Assembly: GCF_014633365.1 (NCBI RefSeq) | Contig: NC_068343.1 | Span: forward strand, 31,403,307-31,467,306 | Length of the DNA stretch: 64,000 bases | From: Diospyros lotus | Taxonomy: Eukaryota; Streptophyta; Magnoliopsida; Ericales; Ebenaceae | Direction of reading: 5' to 3' | Shown here: in pieces, positions 59,020 through 64,000 of the stretch | Position numbering within the stretch: position 1 is the stretch's first letter | Layout: the number at the start of each line of letters is the position of its first letter | The notes under the pieces: model-generated | What the model saw: only the letters and a program-made list of their open reading frames with translations | What the model was told of the DNA's origin: nothing | Database searches by the model: none | Translations under genes and position numbers: made by a program

Positions 59020-60520
59020 TGAACTGCTGGAAATAAAATGAAGAGAAATTCCCTCCACTACTTTTTGGGTCTTGTTTGGGAGTCTGTCTGTACAACATGT
59101 TTTTAAGAAGGAAAATGCTATAAACACCCAACCCAACCCAATTCATGTCCCCTAATGAATTTTCTTAGATTTTTTCTTTCATCTGATAATAATTTATCCT
59201 AAAATCATCTTCATGTTCATCTTCTTTTCTAGCACAAGTCATACCCAAAAGAAATTAAACTATCGATTATGAAAATTGGCAACTGGGTACATAGATTACT
59301 GGTTCAATCGTCAATAGTTTTAAATTAATATTTTGGGTTAATGTTGGTACTTGTCTCATTTCATCGATGCTTAATTAACTGAGGAATCTTAGCCAATTGT
59401 GCTTCACCATAATATATATATGTTCCTTTCGACCCAAAGAGTGATAGGGCGGGGAACTTGAGGCAAAGGGGATTTGTAGGCGGGAGGTGACACTTGCAAG
59501 TACTCTGATGCTCAAATAAGTAAGAACTCAAGATGGTAGAGTTTCTGTAAGAGTCAAGTAATGGACGAAAAAAAAACTATTTCTGTGTTCTTCGCCTACC
59601 ACTAAAATATAAACTAGCAATGGGGTAGTTGAACTCATTGTTGCTAAAATTCAGATTTTACACCTACAATTTTAAGATTTTAGGCTTTGAAGACTCCTAA
59701 ACGATTCAAATCCCATATAAAATTCAATTTGGGATAAAATTCTATAAAATCTCAATTTTATGTGTACAATTTTATAATTTTACGCTTCAGAGACCTTCAT
59801 TGATTTAAATTGCAATTTAGAGGATGCTTCCAATATCTAAATGTCACATAGCATCTGACATTGGAACTTATGCAACGAATTGCTATATTTTGCCTCTAAA
59901 TTGAAACTTAATTTAACATTGATTGCATATGAGTCACATAGCATTTAACATTGATTACATAAGTTTCAATTTATTTGATTTAAATTTTAATTTTTATTTG
60001 ATTTAACATTGATTGCATAAATAAATCAAAATAAATAGATAATTAATTAATGGACCACTCAAACACAAATCGAGATTTTACTTGATTTAATCAATGTTAA
60101 ATCAAGTACAAATTGCAACTTACATCTGATGGAAGACATTGGAAGTATCTTCTAAAAAATTTTAAGCTATATTTTACTTCTAAATTGCTTATATTTTGTC
60201 TCTAAATTGCTTATACCAACTTACTAGTTTTTGAGCTATATTTTGGAACCATCCTTTTTTGAGTTATAATAAGAAATAATCAAGTTATTAAATAAAATTA
60301 ATTTTCTTTTTATAAAATTATGTTATTATAAATATATATTTATAAAAATTAAAAAGTATTTTAATTGTCTCTAAAATCTTATGTAAGATTCGATATTATA
60401 GACCATTTTTTAATTCCATTTAAAATCTCAATTTTAATTATCTTGATTGGATTGGTTCTTTGATAGCCCAAAAACACTCAATTTTTTTCTCACTTTTCTT
60501 CCTTTCTCTTTCCTCTCATT
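59020..60520. other. Intergenic sequence with short direct repeats
   Basis: No gene is supported. At 59566-59612 a fragment of the 2-kb unit recurs (CTTCGCCTACCACTAAAATATAAA). Around 59920-60110 the phrase ATTTAACATTGATTGCATA and variants recur about four times. An AATTTTA-rich segment near 59640-59790 is also imperfectly doubled. Confidence 0.45.
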
Positions 60521-60525
60521 CCTTA

Positions 60526-63186
60526 TGTAATACCCCATGTTCGTATGAGGATGCCATGTAATTTTAATAAGTTTAGAATATCGAAAAATTGGTTTGCTAG
60601 CAGTTATTAGTACTGAATCGACTGCAGGGAATGCCTCGAAATGAAATTGTCTAAAGAAAATAATATGGTTTCGATGAGCGTTCCGAGATAGGATTTATGG
60701 TATAGAAAAAAATCGAATTCGGAACGATTTTCAGTGCAGCTAAAATACAGCTGCCATTTAGGCTGTAAAACCGAATCGTTGTAGGAGGCTCCCAAAAAAT
60801 CAACGGAATCCTAGGGGGGCTTCAATTTTGCGCAATGAGCAACCCTTCAGTGGTTTCAAGATGAAACAAAGGTCCCGAGAGTACGTAAAGGCGAAATCGT
60901 CTATATTGAGTAAAATTTAAGATATTAATTGTGGATTTTCGGTATTGAAATACAAATTTAATCAATGTTTGAGGGCATGGATGCAATAAGAAAATTACCC
61001 AAGTGATATTAGATGAATTGTGAGAATTAAAAGTGTAATTTCTCTTATATGTTAGTGTATTATATAATAGTTATATAAATATATATATATATGCATTGTG
61101 CGTGTGTGCAAGTTGGCTTCGCGAAGCTTCTGTGAAGCTTTAATGGTCGAGATTTCGGCTGCAAAATGGAGAGATTATGGCAACAGGATTTGAGCAGCGG
61201 GATTTAAGGAAGATATGGCAGCAAGATTTAAGGGATAGAGCAATAAATATGATGGATATATATATATATATTTATACACGTTCGAATGGAGTAGCGGCCA
61301 AGGCAGTGGAGGCTATAAATTGGCAATGGTTTTGGCCGATTAATAGTAGCAAGCAAGTGGTGGTTGAGAGCATCAAAGAGAGAGAAAGAGATGGCCTGAA
61401 GCAGTGGCCATTTTCCAACAGCCGAAGTCGGCCATGGCAGACGTAAGAAGCTACCTTGTGCGGCCAGCAGGTAGCAGCGGCTGCAAGCGGTGCAATCAGG
61501 GGAAGCCAAGGCTGAGTTACAACAGCTGGGGTGGCTGTAGATGGCAGCGGCGAGCCGCGACCAAGGCCTTCGATGGCTAGCCATGGCGGATCCGCTGAAA
61601 TTACAGCGCGCAAGGCTTCTGCGATGGTGTCTCGCGGTGAGGAGGCTGCGATGGTAGGCGGTGCGGAGGTGACCGAAGGCTTGAACGGAGGCAGCAGGGG
61701 CAGTCGGAGGTGGCCGAGATGGCTAGTTTCAGCCATAGCAGAGCGCAAGCACTGGTTCGCGCACACAGAAGTAGGGGAAAGAAAAGAAGGAAGGGAAGAA
61801 GAATAAAAAAAAGAAGAAGAGAAGAAGAAGAAAGGAGAAAAAAAAGAGAAGAGGGAGCAGTGCGCGGGTACAATGAAGAAGGAGCAGAGAAGATGATGAA
61901 TAGTGGAAGAAAAAAAAAGAAAAAAAAAAGAAAGAAAAGAAAAGAAAATAGGAAAATGATGAGAAAAAATTTTGAAAAATAGGAAATTATATTTTGGTAA
62001 TATTATCGGAGATTTTAGCGAGGAAAATGGCTCGGGAACGCGTTTCGGGAATATGACACGCATACCGAGGAAGCCGGAGATGCTAAGTTAAGGTGAGTAA
62101 AATTTCCTAAAAAATTTCAAAAATTCCAGAATATTATTTTATGAATTTTTGTAGAAGAATATTTGAGAAAATATTTTAGAAATATTTAGTTTGGATTTAT
62201 TGAGGAAAATTAGGAAGAAATAGAAAGAAAATTAAAGAAAATGCTAGAAATTATGAAAAAATAGGTTTTAATATTTATTTTAATACCTATGGTGATTAGG
62301 ATGCTTTGAGGTTTAAGTTGAAGTGATTGATGCAAATTTTGAGGTTGGCACACAAATCGAGGCAATGCACGAAGCAAGACACGGATATCGAGGTAACCCG
62401 ATAAGTTCTAGAAGGTAAGTGGTACTCCCCAATTAAAGTTAGTTTTATGGAAAATGCTTGGTTAGTAAGTGGTTTATGTTCCTCAAAAATGTTTTTATCA
62501 TATTGACATGCCCTGATATGAATCCATCACGTAGACTGCATACATGACATGATTATGAAATGCATAAATACACGTTGATATCATTTATCACTCGCATTTG
62601 AGGCGGTAGGGAGTGCGAACTGACACCACTGCTTTACCAAGGGTGCACCCATACATCTCGGCTTCGAAAGAGGGGGCCGCAAAAATGGTAGGTAGCATGA
62701 GGGGTGCAATTGACACTTACGATGAAAGACATTGCATTCATGCACGAAATATGTTTTCTATACCCTTACTTAGATGATTCATCATCTAACTTGGGCTTTG
62801 TCCCTGAAATATTCAAACGTTCCAGGTGGAGATTGTAGCAAATCCGAGGATAAATGAGGCATGAAATGACACTTAACAAAGTGCATGAGAAATGAAATGT
62901 ATGTAACGTAGCCCATGTACTTAAGTTCTGTTACTTTAGATTTTGAACATTTTAAGGAATGTTGAAGATGTAAGAATTTATTTATAATTAATGATAAGAT
63001 ATCAAGTTTCGATCATTGCTTCTGCATTTGATGTGTAAGTGATTCTCTTTCGAGATTAATAGATGGAAATTCTAGGACGATTTCGAAGAATGATGTGGTT
63101 CAGCTTTAGTGTTTGAAAGAAAAAAAAAATTTATTGTCCCAGAATTGTCCCAAGTTTTAACGCGCTCCAAAAAGCGGGGCGTTACA
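60526..63186 (+). mobile_element. Solo LTR, family C, target duplication CCTTA
   Basis: It starts TGTAATACCCCATGTTCG and ends GCGGGGCGTTACA, with CCTTA on both sides (60521-60525 and 63187-63191). At 2661 bp without internal coding domains it is a solo LTR. A TATA box lies at 61312. The last 600 bases match the partial copy at 1-928. The GC-rich region 61400-61780 yields long opposing ORFs that look compositional. Confidence 0.92.
61311..61320 (+). promoter_or_regulatory. TATA box of LTR family C
   Basis: GGCTATAAAT lies about 790 bases into the LTR, upstream of the GC-rich leader, consistent with the U3/R boundary of a plus-strand LTR. Confidence 0.45.
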
Positions 63187-63191
63187 CCTTA

Positions 63192-64000
63192 TGGCTTTGA
63201 AATTGGAAAAATTGAACAACTTATAAGCTCAATAGTTTACTCATCTAACGCACGTCACATTGCTAGTCACCTCCATCTTCGTTGATCAGTACCTGACATC
63301 TCTTGCTACCATTGTTCGCAGCTTGACATGCTTGGAAACTACTTGGCATTGCCTGGTCCTTTTGATCAATTATTCACGTTGTATTTCACCATTCCTCAAT
63401 TCTCTTGCAAATGTGAATTTTTTTAGGTATTTTCGAAAAAAATTTGCTTCGATATCTCACTTGCTTAGGGTCGAAAATTTCTTCCAAAAGTATTAATGTG
63501 TTCTCTTCCATGCAATCTACGACTATCGTAAGACAATTTGATGTAACTCACAATCATAAAACAGTCTACTGATGGCTCAACATGACTTACCTTAGTTGTT
63601 CGTATTGTCTTAGTTAAGTTTTTCTAAAATTTTTCAAGCTTGATTATTTTCGATCCTACCATTGGTAATGAATTCAATTGTACCATTGTGTCCATGCTTG
63701 TGCTTATCACCCATCTTTTAGTTTGTTGAAATCCAAACTCATTTGATCCAATTTGGGTTCAAAGTAGCCATGCTAACCAACTCGTCACATATTTCAACCA
63801 AGTTCAAGATTTAATAACTTTTATTTCGCTTGCCTATTTTCGTTGAACTCAAATCCCACGAGTCGATACCCAATATTGGTCTGGGCCCAACATGATTTCA
63901 TTTGATCCAATTTTGTGCTTAAACTCGACTCTCTAACTTAAAGAAAATTGGTCTATTATTGAAACTTTTAGCTACTTTTACTTAGGCCCAACCTTCGTGA
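63192..64000. other. Flanking sequence, no gene recognised
   Basis: Moderately AT-rich sequence continuing past the window. The ORF at 63260-63496 has no recognisable domain. Phrases of the type CAAACTCATTTGATCCAATTTG and TTTCATTTGATCCAATTTTG recur within 150 bases, which hints at an older repeat. Confidence 0.3.

Noticed and set aside
61228..62063. 263-residue minus-strand ORF and opposing plus-strand ORFs
   Set aside because: They lie wholly inside a solo LTR in GC- and purine-rich leader sequence, with Phe/Ser-rich or Glu/Arg-rich low-complexity translation.

Overview
This window is nuclear DNA of a flowering plant, most likely a eudicot. It holds plant-specific transposon families (Copia, long-LTR retroelements ending TGTAAC...TTACA, SIRE-like LTRs, hAT, Mutator-like, probable CACTA) and one intron-containing pentatricopeptide-repeat (PPR) gene that I recognise as the counterpart of Arabidopsis At3g16010. 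It is an AT-rich, transposon-dominated tract with a single convincing host gene. The species cannot be named from the sequence.

Layout. 1-4.1 kb: partial LTRs of three families, one inside another. 4.1-16.1 kb: a minus-strand, apparently non-autonomous SIRE-like retroelement. Its two ~1.6-kb LTRs flank a small internal region with one broken ORF, and it has itself been hit by a solo LTR, two hAT elements and another LTR carrying a third hAT. 17.1-24.7 kb: a minus-strand Copia element with short LTRs, a target duplication and decayed gag-pol, split in its protease region by a solo LTR. 24.7-27.5 kb: a DNA-transposon remnant and a 736-bp near-perfect foldback. 27.5-41.5 kb: a nest at least four deep. 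An LTR (family B) contains a hAT and a Mutator-like element (MULE). The MULE carries a plus-strand DUF1985 pseudogene and a tail-to-tail minus-strand transposase. Its DUF1985 gene is split by a solo LTR (family A), which in turn contains a solo SIRE-like LTR.

41.9-44.1 kb (minus) is the PPR gene, in two coding exons whose splice sites can be read from the sequence. 44.1-45.5 kb may be its 5' leader. 45.5-53.9 kb is decayed retroelement and MULE material. 53.9-59.0 kb is a ~2-kb unit duplicated head-to-tail, the second copy split by a 1.25-kb AT-rich block. 60.5-63.2 kb is another solo LTR.

The order of events can be read from nesting. Five solo LTRs have matching 5-bp target duplications (CCTCA, ATCCC, AAAAT, TGATG, CCTTA), so LTR-LTR recombination has removed most internal regions here. 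No tRNA, rRNA or CRISPR was seen. The most unusual signals are the arrays of short palindromes inside the SIRE-like LTRs (CTCGAG-type in some copies, TTCGAA-type in another), the CCCGAT/GGGCTT arrays inside both ends of the MULE, the long foldback, and the minimal retroelement whose only ORF resembles the plant Transposase_32 domain.
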